Shown here piece after piece: positions 8,099-16,672 of a DNA stretch of 64,000 nucleotides (position 1 is the first letter of the stretch; each line of letters opens with the position of its first letter). A program made the translations under genes and the position numbers. The stretch is from Paenibacillus sp. 32352. Lineage in GTDB: Bacteria > Bacillota > Bacilli > Paenibacillales > NBRC-103111. The stretch lies in contig NZ_MZNT01000001.1 in the NCBI RefSeq assembly GCF_002042965.1, positions 620,001 through 684,000 of the forward strand, written 5' to 3'. The notes below the pieces were generated by a model. That model searched no databases. It was not told where the DNA came from and saw only the letters and a program-made list of their open reading frames with translations.

Positions 8099-9229
8099 AT
8101 GAACATTTTACAAGCATTATTTTTTCCCCCGGAGCAGCCTGGCGGAGTATCTTCTATGGTTCCTTTTATGCTGGATCGTTTCAACAAACGAGGCTGGGAA
8201 ATGGAATTGTTTTCGCTGCCTAAACGGGTAAGAAGCAAAGGGACGGAGCCGGTACAGTTCTCAACCTTTAACTGGGAGGATTATGCGGGAAATCCGGTCG
8301 TCGATAAATACATTCAAACCTATAAAGATTATGTCTGGTGGACGAAGCTGCGGCTTCATAGCCAATATGATATCATCCATGCCCATCATCCTATTGCCGG
8401 CCTTGTCATGAAACAGCTGTTTCCGGACACACCGGTTATAATGACCGTTCATTCCAGCTATGAACGTGAGCTGATCCTTAACGGCAAAATCCGCGTGAAC
8501 AGTCCGGAGCATAGGTTCCTGACCTCGATATACAGGGAATTGGAGGAGCGGGTCGATCAGCTGATCACCGTTTCGAACGCCTTCAAGCAGTATTTGTCCG
8601 ACTATGTGCAGGAACCGGAAAAGATCGGCGTCATCCCGAACGGCTTCGACGAAAAGCGATTCCGACCGGTACCTCATGAAAATAAAATTCCGCAGCTGAT
8701 TACCGTCTGCCGTCTTGTGCCTGCCAAAGGTCTGGATATTCTTCTCCTCGCTTGTGCCGAGCTGAAGAAGCGGGGCAATCCCTTCGTGCTTCATTTGATC
8801 GGGGATGGTCCGATTCGTCAAGAGCTGGAGCAGATGGCTATCGAGCTGAACATTTATGAGGAAATTATTTTTTACGGGTATATGCTGCATCCGGAGGATT
8901 TCATGCCCTTCTTCGATGTGTTCGTGCTTCCGTCACGTGCCGAAGCGTTCGGCTCTGTGTTTGCCGAGGCGGCTTTATGCGGCTTGGCGCTGGTCGGTAC
9001 GAATGTAGGCGGCATTCCGGAACAAATCTCACATGGGCAGAATGGGCTGCTTGTTCCGGTCGAGGATGTGCAGGCTCTGGCTAATGCCTTGGAGAAAGTG
9101 ATCAGCGATCCGATATATCGTTATAACTTGGGAAGGGTCGCCTGGGATAAGGCACAAAAGTCCTATTCGATGTCGCGGGTGGTACAGCAGTTGAAAAGCG
9201 TGTACCGGTCGTACCGGAAAAGCGAATAA
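8099..9229 (+). CDS. Glycosyltransferase family 4 protein
   Basis: A 376-residue GT-B-fold glycosyltransferase. The N-terminal half starts MNILQALFFPPEQPGGVSS, typical of GT4 acceptor-side domains. The C-terminal half has the donor-site pattern VCRLVPAKGLDILL and the E-x7-E type motif around SRAEAFGSVFAEAALCGL, followed by GTNVGGIPEQISHGQNGLLV. It probably transfers a sugar from a nucleotide-sugar donor to a cell-surface or small-molecule acceptor. ATG 8099 has CGGAGGG six bases upstream; the longer frame from 7982 lacks a site. No other polysaccharide gene is adjacent, so the acceptor is unknown. The gene ends at a terminator inside repeat copy A. Confidence 0.9.
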   Translation: MNILQALFFPPEQPGGVSSMVPFMLDRFNKRGWEMELFSLPKRVRSKGTEPVQFSTFNWEDYAGNPVVDKYIQTYKDYVWWTKLRLHSQYDIIHAHHPIAGLVMKQLFPDTPVIMTVHSSYERELILNGKIRVNSPEHRFLTSIYRELEERVDQLITVSNAFKQYLSDYVQEPEKIGVIPNGFDEKRFRPVPHENKIPQLITVCRLVPAKGLDILLLACAELKKRGNPFVLHLIGDGPIRQELEQMAIELNIYEEIIFYGYMLHPEDFMPFFDVFVLPSRAEAFGSVFAEAALCGLALVGTNVGGIPEQISHGQNGLLVPVEDVQALANALEKVISDPIYRYNLGRVAWDKAQKSYSMSRVVQQLKSVYRSYRKSE

Positions 9230-9261
9230 AGCTTGAATTGGATTAGCGAGGTATCTTTTTT

Positions 9262-9329
9262 GAAATTATAGAATAAAATGATAACTTCCACTGCTTCCCC
9301 ACAAATCCCAATTTGTGGGGATTTCATTT
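9262..9329 (+). repeat. Direct repeat copy A with terminator hairpin
   Basis: An AT-rich stretch (ATTATAGAATAAAAT) followed by a perfect 10-bp hairpin CCCCACAAAT/ATTTGTGGGG (9297-9320). It serves as terminator of the glycosyltransferase. About 57 of 68 aligned positions match copy B at 13886-13952. Confidence 0.75.
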
Positions 9330-9476
9330 GGCAAAAGTAACAATTTAAGAAAAGTTTTAACATTCCCCTATTTCTTTTTAAAGAGTTTTCCTTATTCTTG
9401 TTCCAGTAGTAAGTCTAATCGCAGGATGTGCGGTTTAAGATTTGACTTGGCACCGGAAGGGCAGGAGAAAACGAAA

Positions 9477-10364
9477 ATGAAGAAATGGGGTTTTTGGCAT
9501 GCTTGCTTTAGAAACAACGATACCGCAGCGGCATGGATGTTCCTCTCGCCCAGTCTGATCGGCTTTGCGCTGTTTTACCTGATCCCGTTCGCCCAAGGCG
9601 TCGGCTACTCTTTCATGGATCGCGCGGTCGGCGGCCGGTTTGCCGGATGGGATAACTACCGCAGCCTGCTAGCGAGTGAATCGTTTCGGAAGGCAGCGTC
9701 CAACACGTTTTATTTTACCTCTGTCACGGTTCCGCTCATAGTTGTGCTCTCCCTGGGCTTTGCGCTGCTGCTGAACCAAAACCTGTACCTGCGTAATGCG
9801 CTGAGAACCGCTTATGTGCTGCCGTTGGTCGTTCCCATAGCCTCGATTATCGCCGTTTGGCAGATGCTGTTCGATTGGAACGGAACGCTCAACGCCTGGC
9901 TAAGCTACTTCGGCCATGAAAGGGTCGATTGGATGAAGACCAATGCGGCGCGCATTGTCGTGATCGCCGTTTATTTGTGGAAAAATATCGGGTACAACAT
10001 GATTTTGTTTTTGGCGGGATTGCAGCAAATTCCGAAAGATTATTACGAAACCGCCAAGGTGGAGGGCGCAGGCCGGGTGCGGCAGTTCGTTGGTATTACG
10101 CTCGTTTATTTAACGCCGACGATGTTTTTTGTCGTCATCATGTCCATTGTCAATTCGTTCAAGGTGTTTCGCGAAACGTATCTGATCGCAGGCGATTACC
10201 CGCACGACAGTATCTATATGCTCCAGCACTACATGAACAATACGTTTATGTCGCTGGATATTCAGAAGCTGACGGCGGTGGCGACGATGATGGTCCTATG
10301 CATTTTATGGATTGTGCTGGCTTTGTTTGCGGTTGAACGCCGTTTCCGGCAGTTCACCGAATAG
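9477..10364 (+). CDS. Carbohydrate ABC transporter permease (MalF/UgpA type)
   Basis: Integral membrane subunit of a sugar importer, 295 residues with six predicted helices. The cytoplasmic EAA loop is YYETAKVEGAGRVRQFVGIT, which docks the ATPase. ATG 9477 is chosen because GCAGGAG lies nine bases upstream and the earlier in-frame ATG at 9425 has no site. It heads a four-gene cassette: second permease, HlyD-like adaptor and binding lipoprotein. No ATPase gene is present, so it presumably uses a shared MsmX/MalK-type ATPase encoded elsewhere. The ligand is unknown. Confidence 0.9.
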   Translation: MKKWGFWHACFRNNDTAAAWMFLSPSLIGFALFYLIPFAQGVGYSFMDRAVGGRFAGWDNYRSLLASESFRKAASNTFYFTSVTVPLIVVLSLGFALLLNQNLYLRNALRTAYVLPLVVPIASIIAVWQMLFDWNGTLNAWLSYFGHERVDWMKTNAARIVVIAVYLWKNIGYNMILFLAGLQQIPKDYYETAKVEGAGRVRQFVGITLVYLTPTMFFVVIMSIVNSFKVFRETYLIAGDYPHDSIYMLQHYMNNTFMSLDIQKLTAVATMMVLCILWIVLALFAVERRFRQFTE

Positions 10365-10380
10365 CGGGAGGGTAGATGGA

Positions 10381-11259
10381 TTGCGGAGGACTAACTTTTT
10401 GCAAAAAGGGGCGCTGACAATTGTCGTGACCATTATTGCGGCGGTGCTGCTGTTTCCGATAGTGATTACTTTCACAAACTCGCTCATGACCGGACGGGAA
10501 ATCGAAATCAATTACGGACCCATCGGAACAATGAACGAGGCTTCCGGCGGGGAAGCCGGCCGTTTCGCGAATTTGAAGCTGCTGCCCGATCAAGTGTCGC
10601 TCAAGCAGTACGGCGAAATTTTGGTGAACAGTCCGAAATATTTGACGATGTTCTGGAACTCGGTATGGATGGTCGTACCGATCATTGCGGGACAGGCATT
10701 TGTAGCGGCCCTGGCGGCGTACGCGTTGTCCAAGCTGCAATTTCGCGGCCGGGATCAGCTGTTTCTCGTTTACGTGTTGACGATGCTTATGCCATTCCAG
10801 GTGACTCTGGTGCCGAATTACATTATGGCGAATCGACTGGGGCTGCTGAACAGTGTGTCTGCGGTTATATTGCCGGGTATTTTTGCGGCGTTCGGCGTGT
10901 TTATGCTCCGGCAGTTCATGCTGCATATTCCGTATTCGTATATCGAAGCGGCCAAAATTGACGGAGCCGGCCATATACGGATTTTCATGACGATCATCGT
11001 TCCGATGGTCAAGCCGGGTGCTGCTGCGCTGATCGTATTATTGTTCGTCGATTACTGGAACATGGTGGAGCAGCCGCTTATTTTTCTGGACGATCCGTTC
11101 AGGCAGCCGCTGTCGGTCTATTTATCGAAAATCAACGAGGGCGAGCAGGGGGTCGCTTTTGCTGCATCGATGCTGTATATGACTCCGATGGCGCTGCTGT
11201 TTTTGTATGCGGAATCTTATTTTATCAAAGGAATTCAGCTGTCCGGTATCAAGGGGTAG
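10381..11259 (+). CDS. Carbohydrate ABC transporter permease (MalG type)
   Basis: Second permease of the importer, about 292 residues. It has a first helix at TIVVTIIAAVLLFPIVITF, a large extracellular loop and the EAA motif YIEAAKIDGAGHIRIFMTII. No ATG is available at the start. TTG 10381 has GGGAGGG nine bases upstream and lies 16 bases after the previous stop; TTG 10399 with CGGAGG is an alternative. The loop after helix 1 (about 25-70) is longer than usual and G/E-rich. It is cotranscribed with the MalF-type permease. Confidence 0.88.
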   Translation: MRRTNFLQKGALTIVVTIIAAVLLFPIVITFTNSLMTGREIEINYGPIGTMNEASGGEAGRFANLKLLPDQVSLKQYGEILVNSPKYLTMFWNSVWMVVPIIAGQAFVAALAAYALSKLQFRGRDQLFLVYVLTMLMPFQVTLVPNYIMANRLGLLNSVSAVILPGIFAAFGVFMLRQFMLHIPYSYIEAAKIDGAGHIRIFMTIIVPMVKPGAAALIVLLFVDYWNMVEQPLIFLDDPFRQPLSVYLSKINEGEQGVAFAASMLYMTPMALLFLYAESYFIKGIQLSGIKG

Positions 11260-11284
11260 CTGCAACGGTTGGGAGGAGCAGGAA

Positions 11285-12442
11285 GTGGGGACGGAGCAGC
11301 ATGAGGAGCTTGGACAACGGCGCCGTAAACGAAGCATTCTAATCGTGTTCGGCCTGTTTATCGGGCTGCTGCTATTTTTTACTTTATTCAGCAACACGCT
11401 GCAATCAATGGCGCTCCCGAAGGTGAAGACGGAGAAGCCGACCGTCGGCAGCATCGAACACAGGCTGGAAGGAAGCGGCATATTGCAGCCTCTGGCGGAA
11501 GCGAAGCTGACGAATCCGGCGGGCTGGAAAGTGACGGCCATTGCCGTGAAAGAAGGAGACATCGTGAACAAGGGGCAGCCGCTGGTCGCCTACGACAGCA
11601 AAACAGCCGAACGGGAACTGCAGGATGAGCTGGCTCAATTGGAAAAGCAAAAGATCGAGCTGCAAAACGTTCAAGACCAATACATTGCATCGGCAACGGG
11701 TGGGGATGCAGCGAAATCCCGGAGAGCGGGGCGCGATATCGAAACTCGCAAGATCGATCTCGGCGTACAGGAGCGCAAAATAAACGAGTTGCTGGATCGT
11801 TTGGCGAAACATAAGCAGATTGCGGCGCCGTTCGACGGGATCGTAACGAAAGTGAACGCAGTCGAAGGACTGGCGTCCGCCGGAGAGCCGGATGTCGTCA
11901 TGACGAATAACAGCCGGGGCTACCGGTTGGAGCTTTCGGTCGATGCGTCGCTGCTGTTGAGCTTGGGGATTGCGATGGAGGAGAAGCTGCAGGTCGAAGT
12001 GCGAATGCCGTCCGACCCGCTGCCGAAAATCGTCGAAGGCACCGTTTACGAGATAGCCGAAACGGAGCCGCGTACGGACAGCTCGTCCGCCGGCAAACAG
12101 GCGACGATTGCACAAAAGACTGTCCGCGTGAAAGTAGCGGACCCCGGGCTGAATGGAGGTGAGCAGGCATTCGTCAAGCTCGCCAAGCCGTCGCATCAGG
12201 AGGGGCGAATCGTTTCGAACGAGGCGGTTCATTCAGACCGCGAGGGCAGGTTCGTTTACAAAATCGAAGAGCGGAGGGGCGCTCTAGGCAATGTGTTCAT
12301 AGTTCGCAAAGCCCGGGTTCAAGCTATGGATTCCAACGACAAGGCAACACGGATCGAATCGAGTGTCGTTCAAGTGCATGATCTTATTATTGTGGAAAGC
12401 AGCGAGCCTTTGCAGGAAGGGAATCGGGTCAGACTGGAGTAG
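11285..12442 (+). CDS. HlyD/MFP-type periplasmic-adaptor-like protein
   Basis: A 385-residue membrane-anchored adaptor. An N-terminal helix (SILIVFGLFIGLLLFFTLF) is followed by a lipoyl/biotinyl-like hairpin (GWKVTAIAVKEGDIVNKGQP), a coiled coil (about 115-185) and a second lipoyl half with PFDGIVTKV. This is the membrane-fusion-protein layout normally paired with exporters. Here it sits between sugar-import permeases and their binding protein, with no exporter next to it, which is unusual. GTG 11285 has GGAGG eight bases upstream. It may stabilise the transporter at the thick Gram-positive wall or serve an exporter encoded elsewhere. Both are inference. Confidence 0.8.
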   Translation: MGTEQHEELGQRRRKRSILIVFGLFIGLLLFFTLFSNTLQSMALPKVKTEKPTVGSIEHRLEGSGILQPLAEAKLTNPAGWKVTAIAVKEGDIVNKGQPLVAYDSKTAERELQDELAQLEKQKIELQNVQDQYIASATGGDAAKSRRAGRDIETRKIDLGVQERKINELLDRLAKHKQIAAPFDGIVTKVNAVEGLASAGEPDVVMTNNSRGYRLELSVDASLLLSLGIAMEEKLQVEVRMPSDPLPKIVEGTVYEIAETEPRTDSSSAGKQATIAQKTVRVKVADPGLNGGEQAFVKLAKPSHQEGRIVSNEAVHSDREGRFVYKIEERRGALGNVFIVRKARVQAMDSNDKATRIESSVVQVHDLIIVESSEPLQEGNRVRLE

Positions 12443-12514
12443 AACCGAGTGTGGCGGACGATTTGATCTTACTCGGAACAAGCTCAACCAAAGAGAAAAG
12501 AGGGGAACCAGACA

Positions 12515-13840
12515 ATGAAAAAGCAACTATTAATCGGATTTACATGCATGACGCTGGCGGCTGCGACCGGATGCCAAGCCGGAAGCGGAGGGGAGGCGGC
12601 GAGCAAGGAGAAGCCAAAGTCGAAGGACGGTAGGACGGTTGTTACATTGTCTTTAATGGGCTCGGACTGGTACTTCGATGAGATGGAGAAGCTATTCGAG
12701 CAAAAGCATCCAGACATCGACCTGCAAATACAAGTTTACAAGCAAGGGGAGGCGGAATGGGCCGAAGGCGATTTTGAAAAGTACGTCAAGACGACGAACT
12801 CGGCGATTTTATCGGGAGCCGGAGCGGATATTTTCGATTTGAGCAGCTTGCCTGCAAGCAAATATGTCGATAAAAAGCTTCTCCTCGATATGAACGGCAT
12901 GCCGGACAAGTTGAACAAAAGCGATCTGCATATGAACATATTGGATGCATTGAAAATAAACGGCGGGCTGTACACAATACCGACTTCGTTTTATGCAGGC
13001 GTTTTTGTCGGGAACGGGGACATGCTGGATAAGACAATCAAGGTGGACGACAAAAGCTGGACCTGGGAGCAGTTTGAGGAAGTATCGCGCAAATTCATGC
13101 AGCAATCGAACGGCAAAGGGGACCGCTACGCCTTGGCGAATTATGCGCCGGAGCACTTTTTGAATATATTGGTGGAAAACAACAGCACGGATTTCATCGA
13201 TCCGGCGACCCGGAAAGCGAAATTCGATTCGCCTCTATTCGTGCAAAATATGAAGCGAATTAAAAAGCTGTACGACGACCGCATTATGACGGCGAATAAA
13301 GCCCAAATCGGCAATCAACTGTTTTACTCTACTTATTTGCTCTCGCCGTTGGATGTTGCCGAAACGGCCTACCGGTTTTACCCGAATCCGAAGCTGCTGC
13401 AAAGGCCGCATCCGCAAGGCCATAAGGACGGAAGCACATTCCTCGTTCGGAATCAGCTAGGCATCCTGGCCCATTCGGCGGTCAAGGAGGAAGCGCAGCA
13501 ATTCATCGCTTTCCTGTTGTCGGAGGAGGCGCAATCGTTGCCGAACCGGGAAGGCTTCTCCATGCTCAAATCGGTCAACGACAAGCAGATCGGCGACGTT
13601 CAAAAGCAAGCGGCCGGCGGATCATATAAGCTTCCGTCCGGAGAATCGGTCAAGACGTCCGAGAAACCGTTTGTCGAGCTTAAGCAGCTTATTAACTCAG
13701 CCAATCGATTTGCCAAGACGGACAATAAGGTGCTCGACATCATCACGGAAGAATCCCAATCGTTCTTTAGCGGTCAAAAGACGGCAGAGGATGCGGCGAA
13801 GCTGATTCAGAATAGGGCAACTACCTATTTGAACGAATAG
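12515..13840 (+). CDS. Extracellular solute-binding lipoprotein (sugar, family 1)
   Basis: A 441-residue lipoprotein that should capture the substrate for the two upstream permeases. The signal peptide ends in a lipobox around AAATGC (Cys20). The mature part has the family-1 pattern: an N-terminal VTLSLMGSDWYFDEMEKLFE strand-helix, a middle hinge, and C-terminal FIAFLLSEEAQSLPNREGF typical of maltose/multiple-sugar binding proteins. ATG 12515 follows GAGGGG. It ends the cassette, before terminator/repeat copy B. The ligand cannot be deduced. Confidence 0.9.
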   Translation: MKKQLLIGFTCMTLAAATGCQAGSGGEAASKEKPKSKDGRTVVTLSLMGSDWYFDEMEKLFEQKHPDIDLQIQVYKQGEAEWAEGDFEKYVKTTNSAILSGAGADIFDLSSLPASKYVDKKLLLDMNGMPDKLNKSDLHMNILDALKINGGLYTIPTSFYAGVFVGNGDMLDKTIKVDDKSWTWEQFEEVSRKFMQQSNGKGDRYALANYAPEHFLNILVENNSTDFIDPATRKAKFDSPLFVQNMKRIKKLYDDRIMTANKAQIGNQLFYSTYLLSPLDVAETAYRFYPNPKLLQRPHPQGHKDGSTFLVRNQLGILAHSAVKEEAQQFIAFLLSEEAQSLPNREGFSMLKSVNDKQIGDVQKQAAGGSYKLPSGESVKTSEKPFVELKQLINSANRFAKTDNKVLDIITEESQSFFSGQKTAEDAAKLIQNRATTYLNE

Positions 13841-13885
13841 CGAATGATCTGGCGCAGGAGCAGGTCCGCGAGTGGTCTTTTTTAT

Positions 13886-13952
13886 GAGATTATAGAATAA
13901 AATTATACATTCGGAGCTTCCCCACAAATCCCAATTTGCGGGGAATTCCTTT
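13886..13952. repeat. Direct repeat copy B with terminator hairpin
   Basis: Closely resembles copy A (9262-9329): ATTATAGAATAAAAT, then hairpin CCCCACAAAT/ATTTGCGGGG (13920-13943) with one mismatch. It lies between the convergent binding-protein and EamA genes and probably terminates both. Confidence 0.75.
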
Positions 13953-14871
13953 AAGCCGCAAGCCGAAGAATGAGAACACCGATCAGTGCGCAGGTCAAAC
14001 CGCCCGCTTCCAGGCGGCTGAACCTTTCTTTCAAAATAAAGCGGGCATATAAAAGAACAAAGACCACATTCATCGCTATGACTACAGACACAAGTCCGGT
14101 CACGCCCAGCTTGAACGCAGGCATAACCAGCATCATTCCGGAAATATTGGTGATTCCTACGAACATCCCCCAAAATAACGTCTTGGAGCTGCTCCAGCCT
14201 CTATTGGCCGAAGCTGCTGGCGGACTAGACTCGGCCTCTTGATCCTCGGCCGCTGCGGCAACCATAGCTCTTGCAGAGGCCAGCCTGCGCCGGCTCATAT
14301 ACCAGGAGATGCCGAACAGGAGGCTTCCTGTCACATACATCATGAGCAAGGTTGGCAGGGTGGCGGCTCCCAGCATGGTAGCCTTCTTCGAGGACAGGTC
14401 GGTAATCCCGAAGGCAATCATCGTGATAATGCCCCACTGGGCACCCTGAAGATTGCGCAGGGATATGTCGTTGGAATATCTGATCATGAGAATCCCGAAC
14501 ACTATGACGAGAAAGGCCATCGATTGCCACAGATTGAGCTTTTCGCCCCATAGCACATAAGCCAATATAACGACCACAACGGGAGGGAGACCCGTAAACA
14601 TCGCGATTAGCGAAGCTTTCCCTACAGCAAAGCCCCGATACATAGAGGCGTTGGAAATAAAGGAGAACAGCCCCATCCATACGCCTACCCAGCAGCCCTC
14701 GGACCATGGCTGGCCTGCAAATAGATTGATAACCGCCGCAATGACCGTTCCGGATAAATAAACGCCTAGCAGGAGCAGATTGCGGTCAATCGGCCACTGC
14801 GACGTCCATTGATATAAGATGCCCCGCAAACCGAAACATATGGCCGAGGCTGCCGCAAATAGAAACCACAT
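13951..14871 (-). CDS. EamA/DMT-family transporter
   Basis: A 306-residue membrane protein with ten predicted helices in two EamA halves, as in drug/metabolite transporters of the RhaT/YdcZ-like class. Helix 1 is MWFLFAAASAICFGLRGILY. A hydrophilic central loop (about 205-230, rich in A/E/S) separates the two halves. The start at ATG 14871 gives the helix immediately after the initiator. GAGGGG lies 12 bases upstream, and a 19-residue upstream extension looks non-coding and overlaps the neighbouring terminator. The substrate is unknown. Confidence 0.85.
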   Translation of the reverse strand: MWFLFAAASAICFGLRGILYQWTSQWPIDRNLLLLGVYLSGTVIAAVINLFAGQPWSEGCWVGVWMGLFSFISNASMYRGFAVGKASLIAMFTGLPPVVVVILAYVLWGEKLNLWQSMAFLVIVFGILMIRYSNDISLRNLQGAQWGIITMIAFGITDLSSKKATMLGAATLPTLLMMYVTGSLLFGISWYMSRRRLASARAMVAAAAEDQEAESSPPAASANRGWSSSKTLFWGMFVGITNISGMMLVMPAFKLGVTGLVSVVIAMNVVFVLLYARFILKERFSRLEAGGLTCALIGVLILRLAA

Positions 14872-14904
14872 CGTTTTATTAAACCCCTCGCTGTCTGTTT
14901 TCTC

Positions 14905-14951
14905 GCAAAAGGAAAGCCTCCCCCGCACTTAGGAGAGAGGAGGGGCTTTCC
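14905..14951 (-). terminator. Terminator after the SDR gene
   Basis: GGAAAGCC (14911-14918) pairs with GGCTTTCC (14944-14951), extended by CTCCC/GGGAG-type pairs. On the minus strand it is followed by CTTTT. It lies between the SDR stop and the EamA start. Confidence 0.75.
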
Positions 14952-15006
14952 TATCGACACCATATAAACAACCGCAGAAAGCGGCCGCTTATCCATCAAA
15001 ATTGCT

Positions 15007-15768
15007 TTACTCCTCATAGATCATTTTGACCGTCATCCCGCCGTCGATAACGAGGTTTTGGCCGGTGACAAAGCCGGCCTGATCTCCCGCAAGATAGAGG
15101 CAGGCCGCTGCGATATCGTGCGGAGTACCCACGCGCCCGACAGGGTGCTGCAGACGGTCGCGCTCGCTATGTACCGCCTTTTCACGCTTCGATGCCTTCT
15201 GCCAATCGCGGGTTTCAATCCACCCCGGACTGATGGCATTCACGCGAATGCCGTAGCCTCCCAAGCTTACCGCCATGGCATGAGTAAGAGCAAGCAAGCC
15301 GCCCTTGGAGGCGGAGTAAGCCTCCGTATCTGCTTCAGACATCAGCGCACGGGTAGAGGCCATATTAATGATCACGCCGCTGCGCTGCCGCTTCATGATA
15401 GCAGCCGCATGCCGGGAACATACAAAGGCTCCCCGCAGATTGACGCCGATAACTTCGTCGAAATAGGCTACAGGAAGCTCAAGCATGGAGCCGTTGCGGC
15501 TGATGCCCGCATTGTTCACTAGTACATCCAAGCGCCCCAGCTCTGAAGTCGTCACGTTCATCCATTTGGAGATTTCGTCTTCCTTGGCGACGTTCACGTA
15601 CATAAAGAGGGATTTGCCCCCTGCCTCGCGAATCTCCCGAACAACCTCCAAGCCCGCCTCCTTATCCGTGTCGGCGATCGATACCTCGTAGCCCGCTTTG
15701 GCAAAAGCGAGCGACACCGCTTTCCCGATCCCTTGGGCACCGCCCGTAACAGCAGCAACCTTATTCAT
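15007..15768 (-). CDS. SDR-family oxidoreductase
   Basis: A classical short-chain dehydrogenase/reductase of 253 residues acting with NAD(P). The cofactor motif is TGGAQGIG (8-15), and NNAG follows at 85-88. The catalytic set is Asn110, Ser138, Tyr151 and Lys155 (YSASK). The C-terminal VTGQNLVIDGGM is typical of FabG/glucose-dehydrogenase-like members. Asp at about 33-35 after the second strand (IADTDKE) favours NAD over NADP. The start has AAGGAGG seven bases upstream. It is monocistronic with its own terminator. The substrate cannot be inferred. Confidence 0.9.
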   Translation of the reverse strand: MNKVAAVTGGAQGIGKAVSLAFAKAGYEVSIADTDKEAGLEVVREIREAGGKSLFMYVNVAKEDEISKWMNVTTSELGRLDVLVNNAGISRNGSMLELPVAYFDEVIGVNLRGAFVCSRHAAAIMKRQRSGVIINMASTRALMSEADTEAYSASKGGLLALTHAMAVSLGGYGIRVNAISPGWIETRDWQKASKREKAVHSERDRLQHPVGRVGTPHDIAAACLYLAGDQAGFVTGQNLVIDGGMTVKMIYEE

Positions 15769-15856
15769 TGAGGAGCCTCCTTATTTAGAAACTCATTGCT
15801 TTTTTTACAGTATATAAATACTATAGTATATAGGATTAAGAACGGAGGCGCAATGG

Positions 15857-16150
15857 ATGGAACCCGGACAACGAACCGACCGCGAAATTACATATCATGT
15901 AGGCTGGAAGCGGGGGAAAATTACGCAGAATCACGGCACCCATCCTTCGGAAAGCGTAGCGGAAGAGCATGCCCTCGTTGATAGCAGGCTAAAATTATCG
16001 GGGTTGCTAGGATGGAATATGCGGTATATGTGGAAAAAGGCGGGGACCGTTCATGAACGAACGCTGCTGATCGTGCTGCCGGTTATTCCGGTGCTTATGT
16101 TTGCCCTGTCGTTATGGCTGGTGTACCGGCTAGCCATTCATCCCTACTGA
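15857..16150 (+). CDS. Hypothetical small membrane protein (97 aa)
   Basis: I do not recognise this family. The first ~65 residues are polar and basic/histidine-containing. The C-terminus is one long hydrophobic helix (TLLIVLPVIPVLMFALSLWL) followed by a short tail, so it is probably a single-pass protein with its bulk in the cytoplasm. ATG 15857 is preceded by GGAGG at eight bases. An AT-rich palindromic stretch (ATACTATAGTAT, near 15820) lies in the divergent promoter region shared with the SDR gene. A second membrane-protein gene follows after a leader hairpin. Confidence 0.6.
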   Translation: MEPGQRTDREITYHVGWKRGKITQNHGTHPSESVAEEHALVDSRLKLSGLLGWNMRYMWKKAGTVHERTLLIVLPVIPVLMFALSLWLVYRLAIHPY

Positions 16151-16159
16151 TGAGAACGT

Positions 16160-16237
16160 CTATTGAAGCTCCTTTCATAGATGTGCTTTACCAAAGAATG
16201 CTTCAGGAGAAACCGAACAAGAAGCTTCAATAGGAGG
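16160..16237 (+). promoter_or_regulatory. Leader inverted repeat overlapping a ribosome-binding site
   Basis: CTATTGAAGCT (16160-16170) is the exact inverse of AGCTTCAATAG (16223-16233). The second arm runs into the AGGAGG (16232-16237) of the next gene, so folding could hide that ribosome site. It could equally be a weak intergenic terminator. The structure is seen; the role is inferred. Confidence 0.4.
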
Positions 16238-16246
16238 ATACCGAAA

Positions 16247-16672
16247 TTGAAAATGACATTAGCCATATTAGGCGGAGCAGTCGGCTTGATCGTAACGGCT
16301 TCGGCTATTATGCTGATTTGGTTCGTTTATCAGCTGAGAAGCAGCAAGGAGCAGGGGAGCTCCCAGAGCCCGCAGAAGACGGGAGCGGCCTCCTTCCTTC
16401 TTCAGTGGACTTTTTTTGATTACGCCTTAGTTGGCGTCTTTGCCATAGGCAGCTTGTTTTTATTCACCGACGTAGTGGCTGTCATCCGGGATGCGGACAG
16501 CTACCCGCTCTACCACTACGGGTACTTGTTATGCGGCTTTGTATTCACGCTATTCGGCATGCTGTTCATGGTTGCCAGGCTGGCGGTGGTGCTGTCGTTA
16601 GTTCGTACTGGCGGGCCTGCTCCTGCGCCAGATCATCATAGTCATCCAGGCCATGCTGATCATCCCGAATAG
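16247..16672 (+). CDS. Hypothetical membrane protein overlapping ykvI-like gene
   Basis: A 141-residue unknown protein with three hydrophobic segments: 3-25 (LAILGGAVGLIVTASAIMLI), one near 65-85, and one near 97-120. The C-terminal tail is P/A/H-rich (PAPAPDHHSHPGHADHPE). TTG 16247 is preferred because AGGAGG is nine bases upstream; ATG 16253 would be 15 bases away. The last 75 bases overlap the end of the convergent ykvI-like gene, and the odd low-complexity tail lies exactly in that overlap, which suggests a lost original stop codon. Confidence 0.6.
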   Translation: MKMTLAILGGAVGLIVTASAIMLIWFVYQLRSSKEQGSSQSPQKTGAASFLLQWTFFDYALVGVFAIGSLFLFTDVVAVIRDADSYPLYHYGYLLCGFVFTLFGMLFMVARLAVVLSLVRTGGPAPAPDHHSHPGHADHPE

